From positions 248,001 through 312,000 of the forward strand of contig SMDE01000003.1 of NCBI GenBank assembly GCA_004346725.1: a stretch of 64,000 nt of DNA, given 5' to 3'. This document shows positions 42,643-52,540 of this stretch, in pieces. Position 1 is the stretch's first letter. Each line of letters begins with the position of its first letter. Source of the DNA: Phytobacter diazotrophicus (GTDB lineage: Bacteria; Pseudomonadota; Gammaproteobacteria; Enterobacterales; Enterobacteriaceae). The translations under genes were made by a program, and so were the position numbers. The notes beneath the pieces are model-generated. The model worked only from the letters and a program-made list of their open reading frames with translations, did not search any database and was not told where the DNA came from.

Positions 42643-44652
42643 TTAAAAAAATTGCAGTTGCCGCACCTGCGCTTTCAGCAAAATAGTGCGTTCAGGATCG
42701 AGTAAGGACAGTGCCGATGCGGCCTCCTGGCGCTGTGCGACCAGCAGTGCTTTACGGCCCGAAAGCGCCCGTGCGTGGCAAATATCCGCCTCACTGCGCT
42801 TCTCTGTGAGCTGCATCCGTAATGCATTCAGGGGTAAATCGACCTGCATCAACAACCTTTGCAACGCACCCGTTGCCGAAGAGAGCGGGCGATGGGCAAA
42901 GGCAAACCCGGCCAGTTCCTGCCAGTCATCATTATTAAGGGTAGTCTCTGGACTGACGGTAAGGGGTAACTTTTCCCCTTTCCAGGCATCAAGCCAGGGT
43001 AAATCTCGCGCCAGCCTGCGCTGCTCATTGGCGGCAAGCGCCTGTCCTGCCGCCGTCAGCGGCAATACTGCCATGGCGGTATAGCAACCACTGCTCGCCT
43101 CCCGGTGGCTGCCAAGCCTGACCAGTTGGAACCCGCATCGCTGCCAGAAATGCCACAGCGAAGCCGTATAGCCGAAACTCACCGAGAGGTAATCGCAGCC
43201 CGTCACATGCTGGCGGGCATGCGTAATTAACGCCTGTCCAAGCCCTTCCCGCTGACGTGACGGATGGACGGCAATGCGGCTCACGCGTAAACCACGCAAC
43301 ATCGCAGCAAGCGGGCTGCCACCGTGAGCCGCCAGCGACTGCGCCACCAGATTCCCACGAGGACGACGAAATCCCGCCCAGACAGCCTGGCTGAGTCCGG
43401 CTGACAATCCCCCCTCCTCCACCAGCCAGAGCGCTGCCAGTAATGCATCCGGCGTTTTCGTGAGCCAGAAATGTTGCCCCGGCGCATCCATCATACGGCG
43501 CAAATCCAGAGGAGAGGTGCGGTAATGGGCGCTGGCAAGCAGCCGATAGAGTGCAGACGGAAGTGAGGAGTCCGTGGACCATGCGGATTGGTCAAGCGAA
43601 AGGATTGTCGCCTCGCCCGTCGGTTTCGTCAGTGCCGACGCATCGTCAAACAACAATACCCTGTTGATAAACGCTTCCAGCGGACAGCCTTCCGCCCAGC
43701 GCAGGGGAGTGTGCAACTGGCGGTGTATGAGATGGGGAAAACCGGCACAGAATTTTAATAAGAAGCCCTGACCGGTCCCTTCGTAACCTTGTACCGTGGT
43801 GGTCAACAATACATAACGGAACGCCGAGACGAGCGTCGTCAACAGCGGCCCCGGAATGGCTGCCGCTTCATCGACGACTAACCACTCTGACAGCGGCTCC
43901 CCTTGGGCAATGCGTGCGAGTAACGCATCCGGGGCAATAAAAGTCATCTCTCCGGCATAGTGTGCCAGTACATCCGTTGCAGAACGTCCCGGTGCGGTAA
44001 CAATGGCCGACGTCGCCAGACGCGCAATGTGCATACCCGCCAGGGCTGACTTCCCTCGCCCGCGCGGTGCCGTTACCACCATGACACCCGGCGGCATCGC
44101 GGCAAGTTCAGCCAGAATCGCTCGCTGTTCCTCTTCGGGCGCGCCTGTCGCGGCATGCCAGGCGGGGCGCGCAGAAAAGTCAGGGGGATGGAATGGATGT
44201 GCGTGCGACCAGATCATCACGTTTTCGTCTTGCCGCAGCGCCCGGCAAAAATGTTCAACAAAGCGCGGCGTGGCAATCGGCTCGGCGGTGTCACTCCAGC
44301 GACAACTGTCGTTATCAGGCCGTTGCGCCCATGCATCAAGCGGCGGCGCAAGGAGGACCAGAAAACTGCCCGGTTTCAGCGTGCCGCTGAGCGCCGCGAG
44401 CGCGGCGACATCAAAACCGTAACGGGCATCCAGCACGGCATGGGTGAATTCGCGGCCAAGCAAGGTGGTGAGCGCACGCGGCGCGCAGTGTAGCGGCCAG
44501 TCTGTTGATTCACCTACCCACAGCCAGTCGCCGGGTAATGAGACGCGAAGGTGATTGGCCTGTTGCAGGCACACCTCACCTTCACCCGCGATAACCAGCA
44601 AACGGCGGATCCCCTGATCCGCCATTTGGGCACTTAATGCAGTTAATGACAT
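42643..44652 (-). CDS. tmcA: tRNA(Met) cytidine acetyltransferase TmcA
   Basis: 669 residues against 671 in E. coli. It acetylates the wobble cytidine (C34) of elongator tRNA-Met to prevent misreading. An RNA helicase-like core carries Walker A APRGRGKSAL (about 195-204) and DEAA in VVDEAAAIPGPLL. A GNAT domain follows (about 390-530) with RIAVHPSRQREGLGQALI, and an RNA-binding C-terminal part. It is 22 bases after ypfJ on the same strand, so it may share a transcript. Confidence 0.95.
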   Translation of the reverse strand: MSLTALSAQMADQGIRRLLVIAGEGEVCLQQANHLRVSLPGDWLWVGESTDWPLHCAPRALTTLLGREFTHAVLDARYGFDVAALAALSGTLKPGSFLVLLAPPLDAWAQRPDNDSCRWSDTAEPIATPRFVEHFCRALRQDENVMIWSHAHPFHPPDFSARPAWHAATGAPEEEQRAILAELAAMPPGVMVVTAPRGRGKSALAGMHIARLATSAIVTAPGRSATDVLAHYAGEMTFIAPDALLARIAQGEPLSEWLVVDEAAAIPGPLLTTLVSAFRYVLLTTTVQGYEGTGQGFLLKFCAGFPHLIHRQLHTPLRWAEGCPLEAFINRVLLFDDASALTKPTGEATILSLDQSAWSTDSSLPSALYRLLASAHYRTSPLDLRRMMDAPGQHFWLTKTPDALLAALWLVEEGGLSAGLSQAVWAGFRRPRGNLVAQSLAAHGGSPLAAMLRGLRVSRIAVHPSRQREGLGQALITHARQHVTGCDYLSVSFGYTASLWHFWQRCGFQLVRLGSHREASSGCYTAMAVLPLTAAGQALAANEQRRLARDLPWLDAWKGEKLPLTVSPETTLNNDDWQELAGFAFAHRPLSSATGALQRLLMQVDLPLNALRMQLTEKRSEADICHARALSGRKALLVAQRQEAASALSLLDPERTILLKAQVRQLQFF

Positions 44653-44674
44653 TCAGATGTCCCGGCACCGAACA

Positions 44675-45538
44675 CTAAAGCGAACCGCTAAACGTATTGC
44701 ACTGGGCTGGGTCGCCGCTGTCCATTCCGCGTTTGAACCAGTTATAACGCTGTTCGGAGGTGCCATGGGTAAACGTGTCGGGGATAACCAGCCCCTGGCT
44801 ACGTTTCTGCAATCGATCGTCACCCATTGCGGTCGCGGCGTTCAGCGCCTCTTCCAGATCGCCTGCATCCAACACGCCTTGTTGTTGCATGCTGTGTCCC
44901 CAGACCCCGGCATAGCAGTCGGCCTGCAATTCCAGACGTACCGACAGCGCATTGGCTTCGGTTTGTGACGCGTTTTGCTGGAGCTGGCGTACTTTAGCCT
45001 CGGTACCGAGTAATTTTTGCACGTGATGGCCGACTTCATGAGCAATGACATACCCCTGAGCGAAATCACCGTTCGCCCCAAGCTTGTGCTTCATGTCGTC
45101 ATAAAAGGAGAGATCAATATAGACTTTACTGTCCGCCGGGCAATAAAACGGCCCCATAACGGATTGACCGGTACCGCAGCCCGTTGTCACCCGGTTACGG
45201 TACATCACCAGTTTGGGTTGCTGGTAATGGCGCCCCATTTTTTCGAAAAGTTGCCCCCAGGTGTCTTCTGTCGTGGCGAAGATAACACTGGTGAATTTCG
45301 CCGCTTCATCTTCCTGCGGACTGATGGAGCGCTGCTGAGAACTGTTGTCGACCGGTTCCCCGGTGATAAGGCCCGTTAAATCCACGCCGTAGTAACTGGC
45401 GAAAATGACCACCACCAGCAGAATGATGCCGCCCTTACCGCCCGGCAGACGAAATCCTGGCCCCCGAATAACGGGTCCGCCCGATTCATCGCGCCGGTCT
45501 TCAATATTGTTGCTTTCACGACGCCCTTGCCAGCGCAT
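44675..45538 (-). CDS. ypfJ: YpfJ, predicted neutral zinc metallopeptidase
   Basis: 287 residues, E. coli length. One membrane segment (about 38-57, [18 protein letters not shown]) is followed by a domain with the zinc motif [11 protein letters not shown] (about 168-178). The second ligand is a Glu in [12 protein letters not shown] (about 215). The start was set at [10 protein letters not shown], two codons after an alternative ATG. The substrate and function are unknown. Confidence 0.93.
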   Translation of the reverse strand: MRWQGRRESNNIEDRRDESGGPVIRGPGFRLPGGKGGIILLVVVIFASYYGVDLTGLITGEPVDNSSQQRSISPQEDEAAKFTSVIFATTEDTWGQLFEKMGRHYQQPKLVMYRNRVTTGCGTGQSVMGPFYCPADSKVYIDLSFYDDMKHKLGANGDFAQGYVIAHEVGHHVQKLLGTEAKVRQLQQNASQTEANALSVRLELQADCYAGVWGHSMQQQGVLDAGDLEEALNAATAMGDDRLQKRSQGLVIPDTFTHGTSEQRYNWFKRGMDSGDPAQCNTFSGSL

Positions 45539-45661
45539 AACCACCTCATTATCTAACGTTTTAATAATGATCGTAGGCGGTTGCGGGGAGGATTACCATA
45601 AGAAAAAAGAGGCAAGGAACCAGAGGATGCGCGCATCCCCCGGTTTGCAGCGGATTATCGC

Positions 45662-46375
45662 TTAGTCCAGCTTAACACCCAGGCGATAGGCAACGGCTTC
45701 GTACGCTTCAATCACGCCGCCCAGGCTCTGGCGGAAACGGTCTTTGTCCATTTTTGCCAGCGTTTCTTTATCCCACAGACGGCTACCGTCCGGTGAGAAT
45801 TCATCGCCCAGAACCACTTCACCTTTGAACAGACCGAACTCCAGTTTGAAGTCGACCAGGATCAGGCCTGCGTCATCAAACAGTTTTTTCAGTACATCGT
45901 TCGCTTTGTAAGTCAGCTCTTTCATGCGCGCCAGGTTCTCTTTGCTCACCCAACCAAACGTTTCACAGTAGGAGTCGTTCACCATCGGGTCATGCATGGC
46001 ATCGTTTTTCAGGAACAGATCGAACAGCGGCGGATTCAGCTCGATACCTTCTTCAATTCCTAAACGTTTTACCAGTGAACCCGCAGCACGGTTACGCACC
46101 ACACACTCTACCGGTACCATGTCCAGCTTTTTCACCAGGCATTCGGTATCGGACAACAACGCTTCCATCTGAGTTGGGATACCCGCTTCTGCCAGTTTGC
46201 TCATAATGAAATGGTTGAATTTGTTGTTAACCATGCCTTTACGCTCGAACTGCTCAATACGCGCGCCGTCCCCTGCTGACGTATCATTGCGGAATTCGAG
46301 CACCAACAGGTCCGGGTTTTCCGTGCTGTATACGGTCTTCGCTTTGCCACGATACAACTCAGCTTGCTTTTGCAT
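45662..46375 (-). CDS. purC: Phosphoribosylaminoimidazole-succinocarboxamide synthase (SAICAR synthetase)
   Basis: 237 residues, E. coli length. Joins aspartate to CAIR in purine synthesis, using ATP. Conserved segments are [24 protein letters not shown] and VDFKLEFG, which includes the metal-binding glutamate. A PurR box lies about 50 bases upstream. [13 protein letters not shown] was taken as the start; three codons further upstream would be less likely. It follows bamC on the same strand. Confidence 0.97.
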   Translation of the reverse strand: MQKQAELYRGKAKTVYSTENPDLLVLEFRNDTSAGDGARIEQFERKGMVNNKFNHFIMSKLAEAGIPTQMEALLSDTECLVKKLDMVPVECVVRNRAAGSLVKRLGIEEGIELNPPLFDLFLKNDAMHDPMVNDSYCETFGWVSKENLARMKELTYKANDVLKKLFDDAGLILVDFKLEFGLFKGEVVLGDEFSPDGSRLWDKETLAKMDKDRFRQSLGGVIEAYEAVAYRLGVKLD

Positions 46376-46425
46376 CTTTGTCACTCCAGGTGTGATGATT
46401 TAACTAAAAAAGCTATTTTACACCG

Positions 46426-46441
46426 ACGCACACGTTTGCGT
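46426..46441 (-). promoter_or_regulatory. PurR operator of purC
   Basis: ACGCACACGTTTGCGT matches the PurR consensus ACGCAAACGTTTGCGT with a single mismatch in the left half. It is centred about 59 bases upstream of the purC start, within its likely promoter. Confidence 0.9.
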
Positions 46442-46456
46442 CAGCCAAATAAAAAA

Positions 46457-46479
46457 AGGCCGGAGGTATCCGGCCCTTA
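46457..46479 (-). terminator. Terminator after bamC
   Basis: GGCCGG and CCGGCC pair around AGGTAT, and minus-strand T-rich sequence (complement of the AAAAAAA at 46451-46457) follows. It ends bamC and precedes the purC promoter, so purC is separately transcribed. Confidence 0.8.
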
Positions 46480-46482
46480 TTC

Positions 46483-47517
46483 TTACTTGTTAAACGCGGC
46501 CTCAAACGCTGCCACCAGGGCGTCGTTTTGCGACTGCGTTAACGTATGACCTTTCGGGTCAATAAACTGGAGGCTACTGCGGTTATCTAAATCACCGACC
46601 TGCAGTTTATAGTCGCCAGACGCCAGGCCCGGGTCACGCGCGCCCAGATCGCGCCATGCGCTATCGGACAACGGTTTGTAAGTGACGGCCATGCTACCGG
46701 TAGAACGGGTGCTGTCGGTCACTTTCATGCCCACTTTTTCCAGCACTGTCGGCAGGCGCTGCCACACTACGTTGAACGGACCACGCACCACCAGCATCGG
46801 CAGACCGGTATCATCCGCGCCGGACTGAACATCAAGCGACTTCACGCTGCGGTTTTCGGCGGCAGCCTGAGCGTCAGTGGATGTTTTATCCAGGCTCTGG
46901 GAGATAACGTTCAGCATTTCCGTGCTGTAGCGCTGTAACGATGCGCTATCTGCAACCGGCTTACCCGCCTGCTCCAGATTTACGAGTTTAACGGTCACCG
47001 CCTGCTGATAACCCTGCGGTTTCACCGAGATTTGATAACGGCCACGATACTGCTGATCTTCATCGAGGCGGTTCCAGTCAACCCAGTCTGTCGTTAACGT
47101 CTGACTGGCGTCGTCACGCTTCGCGATGGCGTAATTTTTCGCCTGGATAATGCTGACAACCTGCGGCCACAGGTTTGTGTTGCGGCCATTTTCAACCAAC
47201 AGGGTTGCCGTATCGCCAGTAAACTGAGTGCGCGCACCCGTTACCAGTGCCAGCGGCTGCGCCGGCGGACGGATATCCAGCTCTTTACCCACAGCACCAC
47301 TGCCGTTAGTGGCAGGAATGTTATATTCGCCATTCTGCACCGGCAGGATCATGCCGGCTGGCGCATGAAGTTCCGCAAGCGGCGCGGCATCCAGATAGGA
47401 CTCGTCACCACTGACCTGACGTTTGTAGCGTGAATCCGAACTGCAGGCAGCGAGTAACATTACAAATGAAACTCCCGCCACCTTCGCCAGGCGCGACTTC
47501 TGTACTGAGTAAGCCAT
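46483..47517 (-). CDS. bamC: Outer-membrane assembly lipoprotein BamC
   Basis: 344 residues, E. coli length. The lipobox LLAACSSDS places the lipidated cysteine at residue 25. A conserved unstructured stretch with [17 protein letters not shown] binds BamD, followed by two helix-grip domains (about 100-210 and 220-340). It is a non-essential part of the BAM complex. It lies 16 bases after dapA, an operon conserved with E. coli. Confidence 0.96.
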   Translation of the reverse strand: MAYSVQKSRLAKVAGVSFVMLLAACSSDSRYKRQVSGDESYLDAAPLAELHAPAGMILPVQNGEYNIPATNGSGAVGKELDIRPPAQPLALVTGARTQFTGDTATLLVENGRNTNLWPQVVSIIQAKNYAIAKRDDASQTLTTDWVDWNRLDEDQQYRGRYQISVKPQGYQQAVTVKLVNLEQAGKPVADSASLQRYSTEMLNVISQSLDKTSTDAQAAAENRSVKSLDVQSGADDTGLPMLVVRGPFNVVWQRLPTVLEKVGMKVTDSTRSTGSMAVTYKPLSDSAWRDLGARDPGLASGDYKLQVGDLDNRSSLQFIDPKGHTLTQSQNDALVAAFEAAFNK

Positions 47518-47533
47518 CAAATCTCCCTAAACT

Positions 47534-48412
47534 TTACAGCAATCCGGCATGCTTAAGCGCGGAGCGAACCACTTCACGACCGTGATCGGTGATCGGTGTC
47601 ATCGGCAGGCGCAGCGTATCGGTTGCCACAAGCCCCAACTCCTTACATGCCCATTTCACCGGGATAGGATTGGGTTCGACAAATAGTTTGTTGTGTAACG
47701 GCATCAGGCGCTTGTTGATCACACGCGCTTCGGCGAACTGCCCTTCCGCTGCCAGTTTGCACATGTCGGCCATATCACGTGCCGCCACGTTCGAGGTAAC
47801 GGAAATAACGCCGTGACCACCGAGTTGCATAAAGTCCATCGCGGTTGCATCGTCGCCGCTGAGCAGCAGAAAGTCATCTGAAACCAGCTCTTTGATCTGA
47901 TGAACGCGACTTAAGTTCCCGGTCGCTTCTTTAATACCGATAATATTTTTAATTTCCGCCAGACGACCCACGGTTTCCGGCAGCAAATCGCAGCCGGTGC
48001 GCGATGGCACATTATACAGAATCTGGGGCAGATCGGTGTGTCCAGCGATGGCTTTGAAATGCTGGAACAGGCCTTCCTGTGTCGGACGGTTGTAATAAGG
48101 GGTTACTGTCAGACAGCCCACGATGCCGCTGTCATTGAAACGTTGCGTCAGGCTGATGGCCTCCGCGGTGGCGTTTGCGCCAGTCCCTGCGATAACAGGG
48201 ATACGCCCGTCTGCCAGTTCCAGCGTCATCATCACCACATCCCCATGTTCTTCATGGCTGAGCGTGGCGGATTCGCCGGTCGTTCCTACAGAAACAATCG
48301 CCGATGTTCCACTGGCGACATGGTAATCAATCAGTTTTTTCAGGCTTGGCCGACAGACTTTACCGTTATCATCCATTGGCGTAACAAGCGCGACTATACT
48401 TCCCGTGAACAT
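47534..48412 (-). CDS. dapA: 4-hydroxy-tetrahydrodipicolinate synthase DapA
   Basis: 292 residues, E. coli length. It condenses pyruvate with aspartate semialdehyde at the entry to lysine/diaminopimelate synthesis. The Schiff-base lysine is K161 (IIGIKEATG), the catalytic tyrosine Y133 (LYNVPSRTG), with [14 protein letters not shown] near the N-terminus. It is divergent from gcvR. The start [12 protein letters not shown] was preferred over an ATG six codons upstream. Confidence 0.97.
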   Translation of the reverse strand: MFTGSIVALVTPMDDNGKVCRPSLKKLIDYHVASGTSAIVSVGTTGESATLSHEEHGDVVMMTLELADGRIPVIAGTGANATAEAISLTQRFNDSGIVGCLTVTPYYNRPTQEGLFQHFKAIAGHTDLPQILYNVPSRTGCDLLPETVGRLAEIKNIIGIKEATGNLSRVHQIKELVSDDFLLLSGDDATAMDFMQLGGHGVISVTSNVAARDMADMCKLAAEGQFAEARVINKRLMPLHNKLFVEPNPIPVKWACKELGLVATDTLRLPMTPITDHGREVVRSALKHAGLL

Positions 48413-48557
48413 GGGCCATCCTCTGTGCAAACAAGAATCTCAATGGTACGTGTGGTGCTGTAATAAAAGCAAGTGACGTGAGGCGTTCCGGCGGTTGTAT
48501 GCCGGTTTTTTTTATGCTTTCCTTATGATTATCTCAGGTTTGACAGGAAGCACAGGT

Positions 48558-49130
48558 TTGACTGCCTCATCACAACATTTTCTGGTTATTACTGCGCTGG
48601 GTGCCGACAGGCCGGGTATCGTTAATACCATCACGCGCCACGTCAGCAGTTGCGGTTGCAACATTGAAGACAGTCGTCTGGCTATGCTGGGAGAAGAGTT
48701 CACGTTTATTATGCTGCTCTCCGGCTCATGGAACGCTATTACGCTGATTGAATCAACGTTGCCGCTTAAGGGCGCAGAGCTGGATTTATTGATCGTGATG
48801 AAGCGTACCGCCGCGCGCCCTCGCCCTGCCATGCCTGCCACCGTCTGGGTTCAGGTTGAAGTCCCTGACTCGCCGCATCTGATTGAGCGTTTTACTGCCT
48901 TGTTCGACACCTTTCAGATGAATATCGCTGAGCTGGTCTCCCGCACTCAACCGGGCGACGCCACCAGGGCCGCGCAGCTTTTTATTCAGATAACCGCTCA
49001 CAGTCCTGCCTCGCAGGACGCATCAAATATTGACCAGGCATTCAAAGCCCTATGTACAGAATTGAATGCACAAGGCAGTATAAACGTGGTCAACTATTCA
49101 CAGCATGATGAACAGGATGGAGTTAAGTAA
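48558..49130 (+). CDS. gcvR: Glycine cleavage system transcriptional repressor GcvR
   Basis: 190 residues when started at TTG 48558, the E. coli length and, as I recall, the E. coli start codon. An AGGAAGCACAGG-type purine run lies just upstream. Two ACT domains (about 5-80 and 95-175) begin QHFLVITALGADRPGIV. It binds GcvA to repress glycine cleavage genes when glycine is low. A longer ATG start at 48525 is possible. It overlaps bcp by one base (TAATG). Confidence 0.88.
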   Translation: MTASSQHFLVITALGADRPGIVNTITRHVSSCGCNIEDSRLAMLGEEFTFIMLLSGSWNAITLIESTLPLKGAELDLLIVMKRTAARPRPAMPATVWVQVEVPDSPHLIERFTALFDTFQMNIAELVSRTQPGDATRAAQLFIQITAHSPASQDASNIDQAFKALCTELNAQGSINVVNYSQHDEQDGVK

Positions 49131-49600
49131 TGAATCCACTGAAAGCCGGTGATATCGCACCGAAATTTAGCTTGCCGGATCAAGACGGAGAACAAGTAAA
49201 TTTGGCCGACTTCCAGGGACAGCGTGTTCTGGTGTATTTCTACCCGAAAGCGATGACGCCAGGCTGTACCGTCCAGGCATGCGGCCTGCGCGATAACATG
49301 GATGATTTGAAGAAAGCGGGCGTTGAAGTGTTGGGTATCAGCACTGACAAACCGGAAAAACTTTCCCGTTTTGCCGAAAAAGAGCTGCTGAACTTCACGC
49401 TGCTGTCCGATGAAGATCACCAAATTTGCGAGCAGTTTGGCGTCTGGGGTGAAAAGACCTTTATGGGCAAAACCTACGACGGCATTCACCGCATTAGTTT
49501 CCTTGTCGACGCCGATGGCAAAGTCGAGCATGTTTTTGATGATTTCAAAACCAGCAATCATCACGACATCGTGCTCAACTGGCTGAAAGAGAACGCCTAA
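49130..49600 (+). CDS. bcp: Thiol peroxidase Bcp (peroxiredoxin Q)
   Basis: 156 residues, E. coli length. The PXXXT(S)XXC motif is AMTPGCTVQACGL, giving peroxidatic cysteine C46 and resolving cysteine C51 (counting Met). It reduces hydroperoxides using thioredoxin. It is translationally coupled to gcvR. No obvious terminator separates it from the hyf promoter region. Confidence 0.97.
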   Translation: MNPLKAGDIAPKFSLPDQDGEQVNLADFQGQRVLVYFYPKAMTPGCTVQACGLRDNMDDLKKAGVEVLGISTDKPEKLSRFAEKELLNFTLLSDEDHQICEQFGVWGEKTFMGKTYDGIHRISFLVDADGKVEHVFDDFKTSNHHDIVLNWLKENA

Positions 49601-49710
49601 GCGGGCTCAAATTGCATCACCCCTCTTCCGGGCGTCCCGTCTAAGGCCGCCCTTGTTTTCTGTCTTTGCCTCTCCCGCCAATTATTTGAAGTTGATCACA
49701 CTTTATCACT

Positions 49711-49735
49711 CATTTCGACACTAGTGCCGACAATG
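49711..49735 (+). promoter_or_regulatory. Imperfect dyad upstream of hyfA, candidate HyfR/FhlA site
   Basis: The arms CATTTCGACACTAG and (reverse complement) CATTGTCGGCACTAG form a 25-base imperfect palindrome centred at CACTAGTG. Its 5' part matches CATTTCG of the reported FhlA-type site. It lies about 90 bases upstream of the -24/-12 promoter, a normal enhancer distance for sigma-54 activators. Confidence 0.5.
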
Positions 49736-49824
49736 GCGACTTATCGCCCGCCCCTGACCATCACTTTTGTTTGCTCACCACCACAAAACCACGCAACTAA
49801 CTGATAAATATTGATTTTAACATT

Positions 49825-49840
49825 TGGCATGACTTGTGCT
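49825..49840 (+). promoter_or_regulatory. Sigma-54 promoter of the hyf operon
   Basis: TTGGCATGACTTGTGCT contains GG at 49826-49827 and GC at 49838-49839 separated by exactly ten bases. This fits the -24/-12 pattern TGGCACG-N4-TTGCW. The start would be about 49851, 35 bases before the hyfA ATG. Requirement for sigma-54 and HyfR/FhlA is known for hyf in E. coli. Confidence 0.75.
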
Positions 49841-49885
49841 TAAGAAGGCTCAACGATTTTCTCGCTTTCTTCTCAAGGAGCCGAC

Positions 49886-50506
49886 ATGAACCGCTTTGTG
49901 ATTGCAGATCCCGAGTGGTGTATAGGATGCAATACCTGCCTTGCCGCGTGTTCGGATGTTCATAAGACTGAAGGGTTGCAGTACCACCCACGATTAACGC
50001 TGGTTAAAACGGACACCAAAACCGCGCCGGTCATGTGCCGACACTGTGACGATGCGCCCTGTAAACAGGTTTGCCCGGTGAACGCGATTTCCTTCAAGGA
50101 TGACGCGGTCTATCTCAACGAAACGCTCTGTATCGGCTGCAAACTCTGCGGTCTGGTCTGTCCGTTCGGTGCGATTACCCCGTCAGGCAGCCGTCCACTC
50201 AACATTCCTGCACGCTACGAAAACTTCGTTCCGGAAGAACAACTCCGGGATGTTCCCGCCAGCCCGCCGACCATGCAGCCGTTTTTACGCTGGAATGCGG
50301 GTGTACAGACTATCGCCGTCAAATGCGACCTCTGTCACTTCCTGCCGGAAGGTCCCGCCTGCATCAGATCCTGTCCGACACATGCGCTGCATCTGGTACA
50401 GGAAGACGCGCTTAATAAACAGTTGAAAGCGCGCCGGCTGCTGGCCGCGCTCAACACGACGGACATGACCTTCGACTCTTCTTCACCCACGCCGGAGCAA
50501 CGCTAA
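49886..50506 (+). CDS. hyfA: Hydrogenase-4 component A, HycB-like iron-sulfur protein
   Basis: 206 residues against 205 in E. coli. A four-cluster ferredoxin of the HycB/DMSO reductase-B type, with CIGCNTCLAACS, CDDAPCKQVCP, CIGCKLCGLVCP and CDLCHFLPEGPAC. It carries electrons from formate dehydrogenase towards the hydrogenase. AAGGAG precedes the ATG at good spacing. Its stop overlaps the hyfB start (TAATG). Confidence 0.95.
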   Translation: MNRFVIADPEWCIGCNTCLAACSDVHKTEGLQYHPRLTLVKTDTKTAPVMCRHCDDAPCKQVCPVNAISFKDDAVYLNETLCIGCKLCGLVCPFGAITPSGSRPLNIPARYENFVPEEQLRDVPASPPTMQPFLRWNAGVQTIAVKCDLCHFLPEGPACIRSCPTHALHLVQEDALNKQLKARRLLAALNTTDMTFDSSSPTPEQR

Positions 50507-52527
50507 TGGATGCCCTGCAATTATTGATGTGGTCAATCTTGTTATATGTCGCTGGCGGCGTCGCGTCACTGTTACTGGCCCGCCAGGAGGAGCTGGCGAT
50601 TAAGGTCGCCGGTCTGTCGGCGATGGCGGGCGGCTTACTCGGTCTGGCGAGCGCCGTCACCGCGTTAACGGGTGCGCAGACGCTGCAATGGCAGGCCGTC
50701 GGCCCCTTCGCGTTTGCCCATTTTATCGTGCGGATGGACAGTCTGGCGGCCTTTATGGTGCTGGTGATTTCCCTGCTGGTGACCGTCTGCGGCCTGTATT
50801 CGCTCTCCTACGTGCGCGAATATGTCGGCAAAGGTGTCGGCGCGATGGGCTTCTTTATGAACCTGTTCATCGCATCGATGGTCGGTCTGGTAGTGATGGA
50901 CAACGCGTTCTGGTTCATCGTGCTGTTTGAAATGATGTCGCTGGCCTCCTGGTTTTTGGTCATCACCGATCAGGACGACGAATCCATTCACGCCGGTCTG
51001 CTCTACTTCTTTATCGCCCACGCCGGGTCGGTACTGATCATGGTTGCCTTCTTCCTGATGTGGCGCCAGAGCGGTAGCCTGGATTTCGCCAGCTTCCGTG
51101 AGTTGTCGCTATCACCGGGCGTCGCCTCCGCCGTCTTCCTGCTGGCGTTCTTCGGTTTTGGCGCCAAAGCGGGGATGCTGCCACTGCACAGTTGGCTACC
51201 GCGCGCGCACCCGGCCGCGCCGTCACACGCGTCGGCATTAATGTCGGGGGTGATGGTCAAAATTGGTATCTTCGGGATCATCAAAGTCGGTATCGACCTG
51301 CTCGGACATAGCGGTATTCCGCTGTGGTGGGGTGTGGTGGTGCTGGCCTTCGGCGCGGTGTCGTCGGTGCTTGGCGTGCTCTACGCGCTGGCAGAGCATG
51401 ACATCAAACGCCTGCTCGCCTGGCACACGGTTGAAAACATCGGCATCATTTTGATGGGCGTCGGCGTCGGCATGGCTGGCATTGCGCTACACCATCCGGT
51501 GATCGCCGCCGTCGGTCTGCTCGGCGCACTCTTCCATCTGCTCAACCACGCGCTGTTTAAAGGGCTGCTGTTCCTCGGCGCCGGGGCGATTATCTTTCGT
51601 CTGCACACACGGGATATGGAAAAAATGGGCGCGCTGGCCAAACGGATGCCGTGGACCGCAGGCGCGTTCCTGATTGGCTGTCTGGCCATTTCCGCCATGC
51701 CGCCGCTCAATGGCTTTATCAGTGAATGGTATACCTACCAGTCGCTGTTCTCCCTCACCCGCGTGGACGCCATTATTCCCCGGCTGGCAGGCCCCATCGC
51801 CATCGTCATGCTGGCTATCACCGGCGCACTGGCCGCGATGTGCTTCGTCAAAGTTTACGGTGTGAGTTTCTGCGGTAACGCCCGCAGCGAAAAAGCCGAC
51901 CATGCGCGGGAAGTCCCCTGGCCGATGGTGATTGCCATGTGTCTGCTGGCGCTGTTCTGCGTACTGGCAGGCGTCGGGGCGAATCTGGTTGCGCCACACC
52001 TGCTGCACATTGCCCAGTCGCTTTCTTCCCAGCAAACGCTGGCCGTGGCGCAAGGCGCAACGCTGATGCCGGGCGACGCACAGCAGGCAGTGCTGACGCC
52101 CTCGGTGGTCTTCCTGCTGCTTATCGCGATGCCCATACTGCCGGGCCTGTTCTGGTACATCAACCGTCACACCCGTGGCAACTTCCGGCGCACCGGTGAT
52201 GCATGGGCATGCGGCTATGCCTGGGAAAAAGGGATGGCCCCGTCTGCCGGCAGCTTTACACAGCCCCTGCGTGTGGTATTTGGCCCGCTTTATCGCATGC
52301 GTAAACAGCTCGATCCTGCCCAGCCGTTACAGCGCAGCCTGGGGGGCGTGACTATTGCTGCCACCCGCACAGAGCCGTTCTGGGACGACAAAATCATCCT
52401 GCCGCTGGTCGGGATAACCAAACGCATTGCCCGTGCGGTGCAGTATCTGCAAAGCGGCGATTTCCGACTCTATTGCCTGTATGTGATCGCCGCGCTGGTG
52501 ATCCTGCTGCTGACTATCGCCGTCTAA
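50506..52527 (+). CDS. hyfB: Hydrogenase-4 component B, antiporter-like membrane subunit
   Basis: 673 residues against 672 in E. coli. Integral membrane protein of the NuoL/M/N and Mrp antiporter family. The conserved antiporter segments include GAKAGMLPLHSWLPRAHPAAPSH (about 221-243; key Lys in GAKAGM) and LLAWHTVENIGIILMGVG. It anchors and probably translocates ions within the formate hydrogenlyase-2 complex. It is translationally coupled to hyfA. Confidence 0.95.
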   Translation: MDALQLLMWSILLYVAGGVASLLLARQEELAIKVAGLSAMAGGLLGLASAVTALTGAQTLQWQAVGPFAFAHFIVRMDSLAAFMVLVISLLVTVCGLYSLSYVREYVGKGVGAMGFFMNLFIASMVGLVVMDNAFWFIVLFEMMSLASWFLVITDQDDESIHAGLLYFFIAHAGSVLIMVAFFLMWRQSGSLDFASFRELSLSPGVASAVFLLAFFGFGAKAGMLPLHSWLPRAHPAAPSHASALMSGVMVKIGIFGIIKVGIDLLGHSGIPLWWGVVVLAFGAVSSVLGVLYALAEHDIKRLLAWHTVENIGIILMGVGVGMAGIALHHPVIAAVGLLGALFHLLNHALFKGLLFLGAGAIIFRLHTRDMEKMGALAKRMPWTAGAFLIGCLAISAMPPLNGFISEWYTYQSLFSLTRVDAIIPRLAGPIAIVMLAITGALAAMCFVKVYGVSFCGNARSEKADHAREVPWPMVIAMCLLALFCVLAGVGANLVAPHLLHIAQSLSSQQTLAVAQGATLMPGDAQQAVLTPSVVFLLLIAMPILPGLFWYINRHTRGNFRRTGDAWACGYAWEKGMAPSAGSFTQPLRVVFGPLYRMRKQLDPAQPLQRSLGGVTIAATRTEPFWDDKIILPLVGITKRIARAVQYLQSGDFRLYCLYVIAALVILLLTIAV

Positions 52528-52540
52528 GGAGGGAGAGAAG

